Positions 11,769 to 23,031 of a stretch of 64,000 bases of DNA are shown here, in pieces; position 1 is the stretch's first letter, and every line of letters starts with the position of its first letter. The stretch is from Charina bottae (lineage: Eukaryota; Chordata; Lepidosauria; Squamata; Charinaidae), in assembly GCA_023362775.1 (NCBI GenBank), contig JALMGJ010000015.1:5995501-6059500 (forward strand), in the 5' to 3' direction. The position numbers were made by a program, and so were the translations under genes. The notes beneath the pieces are model-generated. The model was not told the origin of the DNA. It was given only the letters and a program-made list of their open reading frames with translations, and did not search any database.

Positions 11769-14003
11769 ACTCTGAGTCAGCTGGCAGCTCGACAAGTCAG
11801 ATTTTTCAGAGTGCTGAAGACCTGGCTAGCCTTTCCCTGTTTGCGGTGGTCTATAGAAATTATAAGACCACTGAAGTTTTCTCCCTGGAGAGGGGAGAAC
11901 CAGAAGATTACTCACGGGGTCGTTGGAATTGCCCCCTCCTGCTTTTTTTGTAGTTTCTGCCACAGAGAGAGCAGGGGGTTGGAGACAGTGAAACGACCTG
12001 AGAAACATCAAGCTCTTCCAGGGAATCGTAAGTTAGAGCAAGAAGCCGGCTTTTAGATCACTTTATTTTATTTTTTTCTAGCTTAGATTGTTTTATCATC
12101 TAAGGTCTATCTTTGGACTTTGCACAAAATGTTGGCAAATTTTGTGCTTTCTTTGCTACAACAAGTATGGTGGAAATATAACGGAATTTATATTTGAAGC
12201 ATAGTAATGTTTGCATTTTTTTTTATCTTTCTAACCTATCAGAGGACTCTGTCTCATTTGGAAGTATAAGAGTTTATATTAAATATCTTTTGAATATATT
12301 TTGCTGGATTAACTATTGAATTTGTTTTTTTTTATTATTTTTCTTTTTTTTTATAATGGTAGAAATTTATCTTCTCTTTCTCCTTTTATAAACTGTTTGA
12401 AATACGGCTTTTTCGCTTATTTTTGATTATTGAAATTTTTCTTTCTTTATTTTAAAAAACTTTTTACTTAATGGACTCTGCTGGTAATTTTCCACTCGAA
12501 CAGACCAGTTGACTATTTACTTGTTTTGGCTAGAACTGCTGCTGCTGCAGCCTGAGAACAAAGAGGGGGTGGGGAAGAATGGCTTTTTTAACAGCAACTT
12601 TAACAGCAATTCAAGAACTTAAGGGGGAGATTTGTGAAGCTCTTTCGGAAATTAAGAAATCACTGGAAATTTTATTTTTGGAAGATCAGGAACAAAAGGA
12701 ACAAAAGATAGAAATAGAAGCAGAAGAAAATTTTTTTGAGATAGAGGAGAAACAGGAAAGGGGGATTTCAAACACATTGGTTCAGAAAACCATTCTCACA
12801 CTCTACATGATAACAAAACAGGCTACACACTATAATTTTGGTACAAACACATTGTGGCAGTTGAGGCAAGGAGAAAGACTGAACATGCAATTTGATAGAT
12901 ATTGTGAAACATGGGGAAAGGTTAAGAAAAACATTTTGACATTTTACATGAGATACAGAACAAAACAGGCTACATATTATGATTTTGGTATAACTTGAAT
13001 AGGAGACTTAACATTATGTGGGATATAAAGGTATTGCAACCATGGATTTTAACTGGATACTGAGTTTGTAAATGTATTAAATAAATCAAGTTCTAACTAG
13101 TAATATAATTGTTGGGAATATTAAATGTTAAAAATTAATATGAGAAACTGTATGGATGTATAAAATGTGATATTTTAATCGTAAGATAAAAGGTTATAAA
13201 ATTAGTTATATAAATATAAATTGATGTTATAGAGTATATGAAAACTAGAAAAAAAATTTAGGGAGATACATGAAGGATGGGATGTTGAGTTTGAATTAGA
13301 ATTAATGCTATTACAGGATGACTTATTTTTATAATTACTAGTATGAATATTATTGAGAATTGTTGTTAGGTTATGTATTAGGGGAATAGGTAGCTATAAA
13401 AATTGGTTAAATAGGTAAATATGTAGGAAGATGTAGAATATGGTATAATTATAGTCTAAATATAGACTAAGTTTAAACTAGGGTTATTTTTATGGATATG
13501 TATGAATAGAATATATTTTATTAAAATCAAAATAAAATATAAAATACTGTTGATACAAAATAAGGCCTTTACTTGTTATATATATGTTTTAAGACTAATT
13601 GGATTCTATCAAGGATATAAATATGGATGTAAAAATGGAAAGAGTGAATAAAAATGTTAAATTGTTGCAGTTAAGAACATTTAAATTGATATTACTTCAA
13701 GGAGTGGAAACTACAGATGGACTATTGGAGAATTGCTAGAAAGATGAAACCTACATCAAGATCAGAAGATGTATATGACAAAGAAAAGTTCCTGTGTATT
13801 GTATGAAAGACCAACATTTAAAGCAAATATTGTACTTAAAGACCAAAGACAGATTGGAGGCCATCTATTTTCTATATTTCTTTTGTTATTATTTTTCTTG
13901 ACTTCACTTTTCTTTTACTTTTTTCTTACTTTGTATTTCTTTCTTTATTTCTTGTTCTAACTTTTAATATGTATTTTAAAATTCAATAAAATTTATATTA
14001 AAA
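11769..14003 (+). mobile_element. 2.2-kb L1-type non-autonomous insertion with 18-bp TSD
   Basis: An identical 18-mer beginning aaaggaaattgcttaggg occurs at 11751-11768 and 14004-14021. Between them lie a leader of about 800 bp, an ORF at 12579-12998 with a glutamate- and lysine-rich, coiled-coil-like start (MAFLTATLTAIQELKGEICE), and a very AT-rich kilobase ending in aattcaataaaattta and an A run. A poly-A tail, AATAAA and a long TSD indicate L1-machinery retrotransposition. No endonuclease or RT coding is present, so the copy depended on another element. An imperfect internal duplication lies at about 12805-12850 and 12945-12995. Assignment to L1 rather than a host mRNA retrocopy is an inference. 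Confidence 0.6.
12579..12998 (+). pseudogene. ORF1-like fragment inside the L1-type insertion
   Basis: A 139-codon frame. The first 65 residues are helix-forming and highly charged (EIKKSLEILF, then EDQEQKEQKIEIEAEENFFE), as in L1 ORF1 coiled coils. The remainder is a low-complexity duplicated segment (KQATHYNFGT and KQATYYDFGI). I do not recognise an RRM or C-terminal domain. It is probably not a functional protein. Confidence 0.45.
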
Positions 14004-14095
14004 AAAGGAAATTGCTTAGGGCTACTAGATATTGTCTGGAAATCTGTAGGTGTTCACTATGTAGCAGCAAAAGATGAAGAAAACTCTTTTTTGTT

Positions 14096-14416
14096 GTCAC
14101 CTAATGGTTTTCCAAGAAAACAAACCGATGGATCATTGAACAAATCACTCCAGAGTTCTCACTTGAGGCACAAATGACCAGGCTCAAATTTTTCTACTTC
14201 GGACACATTATGCAAAGACCTAGCTCTCTAGAGAAGGCTCTGATGCTGAGAAAGGTGGAAGGAAAGAGAAGAAGAGGATGTCCAGCAGCAAGGGGGATGG
14301 ACCCAGTTACAGTGATGGGGACGCCATTGGAAGACCTGAAAGACCAGGTTAGGGACAAATCTTCATGGAGAAAATCTATGTGGTTGCTAAGAGTCAAAAA
14401 CAACTTAATAGCACAT

Positions 14417-14458
<42 letters not shown>
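14096..14458 (+). mobile_element. RTE/BovB-like LINE 3' fragment with (AATC)n tail
   Basis: Degenerate coding similarity to the RTE C-terminus (FFYFGHIMQRPSSLEKALML, then GKRRRG and RDKSSWRKS), then aagagtcaaaaac and ten units of AATC at 14418-14457. It is 5' truncated. It belongs to the same subfamily as the fragment at 18570-18975. Confidence 0.75.
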
Positions 14459-14459
<1 letters not shown>

Positions 14460-15461
14460 TGATTTTCCACAGTTTTATAGGCCAGATGTGATAGCCCTAA
14501 TTTTGTTTATCTACTCTTTGTACTAAGTTTTTCCCCTTCTTCTTTAAAAAACAATTCTTACGTTGTTCTCTCCAGTACTACATGCAGCAGTTTATACAGA
14601 ACAGGACATGCTCTTAAAAAAATTAAACTTTTGGCAACAGTTCATGTTAGATGTTGAAAAGCCAAGAACCTAAATGTACCTACTGAAAAGACACTTGTTC
14701 TGTCAAGTGACTTTCCCCCCTTTCATTTCTTTGAATGTTTTCATTTTTTAAAGAAACTTTAGATTTATTACTTAATCCCAAAGCTTTACCAGATGACATA
14801 CTGTTTATCTTGAGATACGATTTATATAGTATTTTTATTATCTTGCATTACTGTGGGTTAAAGAAGACAACTCTATTTATTGAAAGTCATCCAAGGCTCT
14901 TTCTGGATACTTTTATGCAACCAAGAAATAATTAAACCTAATTATTTTCCGCCCAACCAGACCCACAAGTTGATTTTCAAGAGGTATCTTTTGCTGACGT
15001 GGCAATTAGAAAAGACTAATACATACTGGAAAGAGAAGCCAATATTGTTTTATTACATGATGTTCAGGAAATATAGCACTACTGAAAAATGGAAGTTCCA
15101 TATGATAGGATCCGCCATGCCAGACACGGAAGACTAATTTGCAAAGCCACTGCAGAAAGCCAAGGCATGTTATAACAGTGCAACGAGGCTGCATGAATTG
15201 CTGTGTTCCTACCTCTTTCCATTTATGCCCACCCATCACTATCTTCCCCCTCATTTCTACATCACTGCACATTGTTAAAGCGCACCTGAATACATGTTAA
15301 TGGCATGCAGAAAAATTATCCTGCAATGCTTCTATCTGTCCTCCTCAGTTTCATGAAACGGAATTTGATTTTGAAATGTATTTAAAAGGAGAAGAATTCT
15401 GCTTAGCTTTCCAAGACTAGGCAATGTTGACCAGGTGCTGCTGCCTAGTTTGGTGTCTTTG
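14459..15461. other. SMPD3 intron, nothing recognised
   Basis: Only incidental short frames were seen. Confidence 0.5.
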
Positions 15462-15469
15462 TTCTACAG

Positions 15470-16018
15470 CAGAGCTTTCCAAACTGTATTTCGGGACACG
15501 TTAGTGTGTCGGCTGCAGTGTCTGGGTGTGTCGCGACTGCTGCTGCCTCCGAGCCCAGCCAGGATTCCACGCAGGTCCTAGTGCCTGCCTTGTGCCTGGC
15601 TGCCTTCAAACCTGCTGTGATTCCACGCAGGTCCTAGTGCCTGCCTTGTGCCTGGCTGCCTCCAAACCTGCTGTGATTCCGCACAGGTCCTAGTGCCTGC
15701 CTTGTGCCTGGCTGCCTCCAAACCTGCTGTGATTCCGCACAGGTCCTAGTGCCTGCCTTGTGCCTTGCTGCCTCCAAACCTGCCCTGCCAGGATTCTGCG
15801 CAGGTCCTAGTGCCTGCCTTGTGCCTGGCTGCCTCCAAACCTGCCCTGCCAGGATTCCACGCAGGTCCTAGTGCCTGCCTTGTGCCTGGCTGCCTCCAAA
15901 CCTGCTGTGATTCCACGCAGGTCCTAGTGCCTGCCTTGTGTCCTGCTGTAAGAGTGTGTCGCAAAATGATGCATGTCTAAAAAGTGTGTCACCAACATGA
16001 AAAGTTTGGAAAGCTCTA
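15470..16018. mobile_element. hAT MITE with minisatellite core, copy A
   Basis: Ends are CAGAGCTTTCCAAACT and, inverted, agtttggaaagctct. An exact 8-bp TSD ttctacag is at 15462-15469 and 16019-16026. The interior is seven units of a 56/61-bp repeat containing caggtcctagtgcctgcc. No transposase. Confidence 0.88.
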
Positions 16019-16197
16019 TTCTACAGAGTATTTGACCTTAAACCTGCATGCAACATTTTTACTTTGAAAATGTGTGGCATTGATAGGAGGTCATCAAGGG
16101 ATGAATGATCCAACCTGTTCTCTGTAGCTGAAATCAAAACCACAGAACCTTTCCCACACCACACATGGATGATTGAAAGAACCATTCCATACGCTAC

Positions 16198-16273
16198 CTG
16201 CCAGAGCTTGCAAGTGGGTGCAGGAAATGTATCCCACAATTCTTTGGTCCTGAGGTGTACTTCCGACTTGCAC
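16198..16273 (-). CDS. SMPD3: SMPD3, second visible coding exon (76 nt)
   Basis: Short internal exon, 25 codons plus one base. It encodes VQVGSTPQDQRIVGYISCTH followed by LQALA, and continues the family sequence directly after the FLK end of the upstream exon. The acceptor is cttccag immediately before GTG and the donor is gtagcg. The phase change (0 in, 1 out) fits both neighbouring exons: the spare G joins AG of the next exon to make Glu474. It lies 22.3 kb downstream of the first coding exon. The segment is part of the exonuclease-endonuclease-phosphatase-like catalytic fold and contains the CTH motif. Its acceptor is unusual: the pyrimidine tract runs straight into a (TC)34 microsatellite. 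Confidence 0.96.
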
Positions 16274-16283
16274 CTGGAAGGAG

Positions 16284-16286
<3 letters not shown>

Positions 16287-16354
<68 letters not shown>
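16287..16354. repeat. (GA/TC)34 microsatellite at an SMPD3 splice acceptor
   Basis: A pure 68-bp dinucleotide tract. On the sense strand of SMPD3 it reads (TC)n and ends 13 nt before the first base of the 16198-16273 exon, separated only by attctccttccag. It therefore forms most of the polypyrimidine tract of that intron. Confidence 0.98.
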
Positions 16355-16358
<4 letters not shown>

Positions 16359-17456
16359 CAATAGTTAATGGGACATTTGGTCTCCATCTAGCATCAAAAC
16401 CCAATGTTGAAACACAAGATCTGTTATCTTAGCAAAGGTTTTACACTAGCAGATCCATTCTCAAGGTAGAACCATGCAGAGAAATAACATTGGCCTGGAT
16501 TGCTCTAGATCACAGGATTTTTCCCAGGAAAAATATACAGTTTGGATTATCTAAGTGAAGAAAAGATGAGCAAGGAAAAAGGTGTGACTGAAATTAATAG
16601 AGTTATCATTTAACGAGGGATGGTACAAATACTACAGTATGTTTCATCTTTCTGCCACTTTTCCGTGTACTTCCATGCATGCTATATGTAGCCATATCAC
16701 AAGTACAAAACTGTTCCATTTCCACGGTAATCTGCAATTGAAAATTGATTTTGCTGAAAAACCACCGTTAATTTTTTTTTAAAAAAAGCTAAATATATTT
16801 TCTCTAAAACCACATATTTTAAAAAGCATTTTCGATCCTGCTGCACCAATTTTTCTTGCTAAATGGAAAGGCTGGTGGTAAGTACTGTAAGTTCCACTTA
16901 CCTTCTAATCTGAGGTGCAAATGAAGCCAAATTATATCGTAAGTCACTTAGATCAATAGCAAAGAATGTTGCTATGTTTCTTATATTAACCCCATGAGGG
17001 TCTGAGTATTGTTATTCCTGTTATAGAGCCAGATAAATGATGCCAAGAGAAAGAGTGATAGCATCTTATATGAAGTTATGACATCAGTTTATTAAAATAC
17101 GCGTGAACATTTGTCTGCACTAAAACGATAGCATCTACAACTACTTATTTTCCAGAAAAGGGTAATAAAGAAGTGTTTCAATATTTGATCACTTTCAGCA
17201 TGGTGCCAACAGGGAAGAATCCAAAAAAGATGATGGTGAAAAGTGATCCTGTCAGAAGGCATATCTTGTTTGTATAAGTGCACATGAGAGACATTTCGCT
17301 TTTGCTTCAGTTTAATTTTACTTTGGGGAGGACCGAGGTAGCTGAGCCTATAACTAATAAATGGTCTTGGCATCAGATATGTCTTTTTAGGACTAGCCTC
17401 AGCATTTATGCTCTCTGGCAGCTGTCAGCCTTCCCAGGTAGACCAAGAAGGGAACA
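16355..17456. other. SMPD3 intron, nothing recognised
   Basis: The 1.1 kb just upstream (sense) of the 76-nt exon and its TC tract has no recognised repeat. Confidence 0.5.
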
Positions 17457-17781
17457 TGACCAGATAAGCTAATTCTACTTTATTGTAAGGCTACAGTAAC
17501 AGAATCTTGCAAGTCTGAAAGTACTTACAAATCTCCCGCCATCTCTTTTACAGCCTGATAAATTAGGGTGGATCCTTTCTGAGTTGCTTGCTCTGCCTGT
17601 TATGCAGCTGTGGGCTATGTCCTCTCTTATCTGACCGTTCCCTAGACAGCCTCTCTTCCCCCTGTCTCCCAAGGTCATTCCCACATACCATTACAGCAGC
17701 TGCCAAGGCTTTAGTAAGGCCCTCTGGCTCTTGTTCTGAGTCTGCCAGACGTTCTTTAGAATTTTCCACTCAATCCCTGAC
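17457..17781 (-). mobile_element. Probable LTR, second family
   Basis: On the minus strand it starts TGTCAGGGATTGAG and has AATAAAGTAGAATTAG near the other end. It shares a long stretch with 34536-34768 (acagaatcttgcaagtctga). No matching TSD was found, so the left boundary is approximate. Confidence 0.5.
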
Positions 17782-18569
17782 ATGGCATCGCCTCCTAGAA
17801 TGCCCTGGATCTTTCTATACCAGGGGATTGTGGGAAATTTAAAATGGCAATGTATAGCTGCCTATTTCCACTTTCAGCTCCGGGCTACTCCAAGAAGGCT
17901 TGACAAAGGGCTGTTGAAGCTGGAATTATCCCTCTCTCTTTCTTCTTCATATGTACCTTCAGAAGCACTCGGGACCACAATTCCCTTCCTCTTTGTTGGG
18001 TGGGAATTCTAGGATATGTAGTCTTAATATAGGTGGAGAAAATCTAACACTATAGATGTCAAAGAATTGCCCGTACTGAATTTTACCTCCAAGTAGCACA
18101 TGGACTCAGAAAATCAACTCCTGCACTGATAGGTTCAATCTAATAATATTACTCCACTTGAGGTTTTTTTTTCCTATATATGCAAAATTTGCCTGCATAG
18201 TCTGGATTTAATTGTGCAATCAGTTTCTCTGAAGATCAGGCATTATTGTCATGCTGCTTTTATCTGGTCCTCCCCACCCCCCTTGCTCAAAAACAAAACT
18301 ACCACAACACAACATAACACAATAATAGATTGACTTTGGAATGGTGGTATGAGATGACAGTTTTCTTTTTAGGCATAGAAAAAATACTCTGGCATAGGGG
18401 AAAAGATGTGTTACATATTGTTCTGAAATCCCAATATTTGAAGTCTTTTTGCCTTTGACAATAGGGAGATCAACTTTCAATCTGGGAAATTCATAGCAGG
18501 TATCAGGAGTCAATTCTTGATGAGATTTTTAGATTAATGCAACTTTATGTATGGTTCTTAAAGATCTGA
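17782..18569. other. SMPD3 intron, nothing recognised
   Basis: No element ends or coding were seen. Confidence 0.45.
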
Positions 18570-18975
18570 ATTGTGCAAGCCATGGTATTCCCTGTAACAC
18601 TCTATGGAGGGGAAAATTGGATTTGAAGAAGCAGAATAGGAATAATATTGATACTGTTGAACTTTGGTGTTGGAGAAGATTCCTGAGAATACTGTGGACA
18701 CCCAAGAAAACAAACCAATGGATCATAGAACAAATCAATCCAGAGCTCTCCCTCAAGGCACCAATGACCAGGCTCAAATTATCCTACTTCAGACAAATTA
18801 TGTGAAGACCTAGTTGTCTGGAGAAGGCTCCGATACTGGGAAAGGTGGAAGAAAGGAGGACAACCAGCAGCAAGGAGGATGGACCAAGTTACAGTGTTGT
18901 TGAATGCACCATTGGAAGACCTGAAGGACCAGGCTAGGGAGAGATTGTCATGGAGAAAAGCAATCTCTGTGGTCA
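18570..18975 (+). mobile_element. Older RTE-like LINE 3' fragment interrupted by BovB
   Basis: Shows degraded RTE C-terminal coding (the equivalents of AMVFPVTLYG, then ELWCWRRFLRI, then FRQIM), with extensive wording shared with 14096-14458. It stops at 18975, where the minus-oriented BovB 3' tail begins, so it was the target of the younger BovB insertion. Its own 3' tail was not found beyond 21950. Confidence 0.7.
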
Positions 18976-18985
18976 CTGTTGTTGT

Positions 18986-20635
18986 TCAGTCGTTTAGTCG
19001 TGTCCGACTCTTCGTGACCTCATGGACCATAGCACGCCAGGCCTTCCTGTCCTCCACTGTCACCCAGAGTTTACTCAAATTTATGTTCATTACATCGGTG
19101 ATGCTATCTAACCATCTCATCCTCTGCCATCCCCTTCTCCTTTTGCCTTCAGTCTTTCCCAGCATCAGGGTCTTTTCTAGTGAGTCCTCTCTTCGCATTC
19201 GGTGACCAAAGTATTTGAGCTTCAGTTTCAGTATCTGTCCTTCCAATGAGCAGTCAGGGTTGATTTCCTTTAGGATTGACTGATTTGACCTCCTTGCAGT
19301 CCAAGGGACTCTTAAGAGTCTTCTCCAGCACCACAGTTCGAAAGCATCAATTCTTCTGCACTCGGCCTTTCTTATGGTCCAACTCTCACAGCCATACATT
19401 ACTACTGGAAAAACCATAGCTTTAATTATACGGACCTTTGTCGGCAAGGTGATGTCTCTGCTTTTTAATATGCTGTCTAGGTTTACCATAGCTTTCCTCC
19501 CAAGGAGCAAGCGTCTTTTAATTTCATGGCTGCAGTCACCGTCTGCGGTGATCTTGGAGCCCAAGAAAATAAAATCTGTCACTGCTTCCATTTCTTCCCC
19601 TTCTATTTGCCAGGAAATGATGGGACCAGATGCCATGATCTGAGTTTTTTTAATGTTGAGTTTCAAGCCAGCTTTTGCACTCTCCTCTTTCACCCTCATC
19701 AAGAGGCTCTTTAGTTCCTCTTCACTTTCTGCCATTAGGGTGGTATCGTCTGCATATCTGAGGTTGTTGATATTTCTCCTGGCAATCTTAACTTGTGATT
19801 CATCCAGCCCGGCATTTCTCATGATGTACTCTGCATATAAGTTAAATAAGCAGGGTGATAATATACAGCCTTGTCGTACTCCTTTCCCAAGTTTGAACCA
19901 GTCGGTTGTTCCATGTCCGGTTCTAACTGTTGCTTCTTGACCCGCATACAGGTTTCTCAGGAGACAGGTAAAGTGGTCTGGTATTCCCATCTCTTTAAGA
20001 CTTTGCCACAGTTTGTTGTGTTCCACACAATCAAAGGCTTTAGCGTAGTCAATGAAGCAGAAGTAGATGTTTTTCTGGAACTCTCTTGCTTTTTCCATGA
20101 TCCAGCGAATGTTGGCAATCTGATCTCTAGTTCCTCTGCCTCTTCGAAACCCAGCTTGCACTTCTGGTAGTTCTCGGTTCACATACTGCTGAAGCCTAGC
20201 TTGTAGGATTTTGAGCATAACCTTGCTAGCATGTGAAATGAGCGCAATTGTATGGTAGTTTGAACATTCTTTGGCATTGCCCTTCTTTGGAATTGGAACG
20301 TAAACTGACCTTTTCCAATCCTGTGGCCACTGTTGAGTTTTCCAAATTTGTTGGCATATTGAGTGCAGCACTTTAACAGCATCATCTTTTAGGATTTTAA
20401 ATAGCTCAGCTGGGATACTGTCTTCTCCGCTAGCTTTGTTGTTAGTAATGCTTCCTAAGGCCCACTTGACTTCACTCTCTAGGATGTCTGGCTCAAGGTC
20501 AGTGACCACACCATCGTATTTATCAGGGATATTAAGATCTTTCTTGTATAGTTCTTCCGTGTATTCTTGCCACCTCTTCTTAATCTCTTCTGCTTCTGTT
20601 AGGTCCCTGCCTTTTTTGTCCTTTATCATGCCCAT
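18986..20635 (-). pseudogene. BovB ORF, reverse transcriptase and C-terminal part
   Basis: Open frame of 549 codons with RT blocks AGFRRGRGTRDQIAN, FCFIDYAKAFD (about residues 192-202), GVRQGCILSPCLFNLY and LRYADD (catalytic YADD at 294-297), then GLKLNIKKT. The C-terminal region has the usual MYGCESWTIRKAE and FGHRMRR motifs and ends KSRTRLND. There are no internal stops. It is the same protein as the endonuclease frame, displaced by the frameshift. Confidence 0.9.
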
Positions 20636-21891
20636 CTTTGCACAAAACTTCCCTTGATATCTCCGATTTTCTTGAAGAGATCTTTAGTCTTCCCCATTCT
20701 ATTGTTTTCCTCGATTTCTTTGCATTGTTCATTTAAGAAGGCCTTCTTATCTCTCCTTGCTATTCTCTGGAATTCTGCATTCAGTTGTTTATATCTTTCC
20801 CTTTCTCCCTTGCCTTTTGCTTCCCTTCTTTCCTCAGCTATTTGTAAAGCCTCATCAGTCAGCCACTTTGCTTTCTTGCATTTCTTTTTCTTTGGGATGG
20901 TTTTAGTTGCTGCCTCCTGTACAATGTTACGAACCTCCATCCATAGTTCTTCAGGCACTCTGTCTACCAGATCTAATCCTTTAAATCTATTCCTCACCTC
21001 CACTGTATATTCATAAGGGATATGATTTAGGTCATACCTGATTGGTCTAGTGGTTTTCCCTACGTTCTTCAATTTAAGCCTAAATTTTGCGATAAGAAGC
21101 TCATGATCTGAGCCACAGTCAGCTCCAGGTCTTGTTTTTGCTGATTGTATAGAGCTTCTCCATCTTTGGCTGCAAAGTATATAATCAATCTGATTTCGGT
21201 ATTGACCATCTGGTGATGTCCATGTGTAGAGTCGTCTCTTGTGTTGTTGGAAAAGAGTGTTTGCTATGACCAGCTTGTTCTCTTGACTAAACTCTATTAG
21301 CCTTTGCCCTGCTTCATTTTGTATTCCGAGGCCGAACTTGCCTGTTATTCCGGTTATTTTTTGACTTCCTACTTTAGCATTCCAGTCCCCTATGATGAAA
21401 AGGACATCTTTTTTTGGTGTTAGTTCTAGAAGGTGTTGTAGGTCTTCATAGAACCGGTCAACTTCAGCTTCTTTGGCATCAGTGGTTGGGGCATAGACTT
21501 GGATCACTGTGATGTTGAATGGTTTGCCTTGGATTCGAACTGAAAGCATTCTGTCGTTTTTGAGGTTGTACCCCAGTACTGCCTTTCCCACTCTTTTATT
21601 GACTATGAGAGCTACTCCATTTCTTCTAAGGGATTCTTGCCCACAGTAGTATATATAATGGTCTCCTGAATTAAATTCGCCCATTCCTGTCCATTTTAGT
21701 TCGCTGATTCCCAAGATGTCGATGTTCAATCTTGTCATCTCATGTTTGACCACATCCAGCTTACCTTGATTCATAGATCTTACATTCCAGGTTCCTATGA
21801 AATATTGTTCTTTACAGCATCGGACTTTCCTTCCACTTCCACTTCCTGTGGTCACTAGGAATCTAAAATGACTTGTCCACATAATCTTCAT
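20626..21891 (-). pseudogene. BovB ORF, N-terminal endonuclease part
   Basis: Open frame of 421 codons. It starts MKIMWTSHFRF and carries endonuclease signatures in order: GTWNVRSMNQGKL, ISELKWTG, VIQVYAPT, IIGDWNAKVGS and GSDHELL (the catalytic histidine region). This domain nicks target DNA for target-primed reverse transcription. The frame closes about 15 codons after KDLFKKIGDIKGSF, where the family normally continues into the RT. An indel of one or two bases near 20640 therefore separates it from the downstream frame. Confidence 0.88.
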
Positions 21892-21967
21892 CTTAGCCCC
21901 TCTTCAGCTTTTCCTTCTAAAAAGGGGCCTCTCCAAGTGGCACACAAATTATGATTTAAAACACAGT

Positions 21968-22305
21968 AGGGATGTGGTGGCTCAGCGGGTAAGACGCCAG
22001 GCTTGTCGATCGGAAGATCGCAAGTTTGGAGGTTCGAATCCCTAGCCCCGCGTGACGGAGTGAGCTCCCGCACTAGCTCCAGCTCTTGCCAACCTAGCAA
22101 TTCGAAAGCATGCAAATGCAAGTAGATGAATAGGTACCACTTCGGTGGGGAGGTAACAGCGTTCCACACGCGTCATGCCGGCCACATGACCGTGGAAGCG
22201 TCTTCGGACAACGCTGGCTCTTCGGCTAACAAAAACGGAGGTGAGCACCGGCCCCTGGAGTCGGACATGACTGCACAACTGTGCGGGGGGAACCTTTACC
22301 TTTTT
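21968..22305 (+). mobile_element. Sauria SINE next to the BovB 5' side
   Basis: Complete head to tail (ggctcagcgggtaagacgcc to aacctttacctt). Only a weak tagggat/tagggac flank match. Confidence 0.85.
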
Positions 22306-22405
22306 AGGGACAGATATTTATGGAAAACTGGATTAGAACTTGATTGGCTCATCCCTATGATGGTTCAATGAAATTCCCCCCATCTTCAACCAAGATTGTC
22401 TCCCT

Positions 22406-22672
22406 CTAAGTTTGATTAGACTCTCATACTTTGGGCACATTGTCAGGAAAGACCGATCGCTTGAAAAGGACATCACGTTTGGTAAAGTCGAGGGCCAGCG
22501 GAAAAGAGGAAGACCTTCAATGCAATGGATTGACACAATCACTGCAACAATGGATGCAAATGTTGGAACAGTCAGGCAATTGGCGCAAGACCGAACAGCA
22601 TTTCGTTCTATTATACATAGGGTCGCCATGAGTCATAAATGACTCGATGGCAGCTAACAACAACAACAAGTT
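22406..22672 (+). mobile_element. RTE-type LINE 3' end
   Basis: 5'-truncated fragment encoding IRLSYFGHIVRKDRSLEKD and GQRKRGRPSMQWIDTI, followed by gtcgccatgagtcataaatg and an (AAC)n tail. Near-duplicate of the fragment at 29959-30219, but distinct from the BovB copy at 18976. Confidence 0.8.
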
Positions 22673-23031
22673 TGCTTATTCACCACTAAATGTAATTGGC
22701 CTCAGAAAGATGGTATAGACTCCCCCATAAATTTTTGCTGCCCCTTAAACCTTTAGGCTGGTTACAAACTTCCCTCCATTAGCTCCCTAAGACTTAAGAG
22801 ACTGCAACGGCTATCAAATTGCACCCTGCAAAGCAAAACTGTATCTCTTGCTGTTGCATCAGATGGATGCCTCGATGGCAGCTGCAGGGGAGACACCATT
22901 TTCCATGAAAGTCAAAGACTTTCCCAACATTATAATTAGAGGCAGGAAGAACCTTGTCATCAACGAGATCTTTAAACTGGATGCAACAGCATGCAAGGTG
23001 CTTTGTATCACGTTTAATTTAATGTTTAGAG

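Larger units (their letters stand above)
18976..21950 (-). mobile_element. Nearly full-length BovB (RTE-clade) non-LTR retrotransposon
   Basis: About 3 kb, transcribed leftwards. It has an apurinic-like endonuclease domain, a reverse transcriptase domain, and a 3' tail ending in gagtcggacacgactaaacg followed by an AAC-type simple repeat. BovB is common in squamates and is known for horizontal transfer between reptiles and ruminants. The reading frame is open except for one frameshift, so the copy is young. It lies inside an older, oppositely oriented RTE 3' end (18570-18975), and a Sauria SINE sits just beyond its 5' side. The 5' boundary is uncertain by tens of bases and no TSD was found. 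Confidence 0.9.

Noticed and set aside
15540..15960. Regular direct repeats suggestive of a CRISPR array
   Set aside because: Units are contiguous 56/61-bp minisatellite repeats without unique spacers, inside a eukaryotic transposon.
16021..16404. 127-codon frame with a long LSLSLS run
   Set aside because: Crosses the (TC)n microsatellite and reads the SMPD3 exon in the wrong frame.
21970..22045. tRNA-like sequence with A and B boxes
   Set aside because: Head of a Sauria SINE; six other copies are in the window and none folds as a complete tRNA gene.
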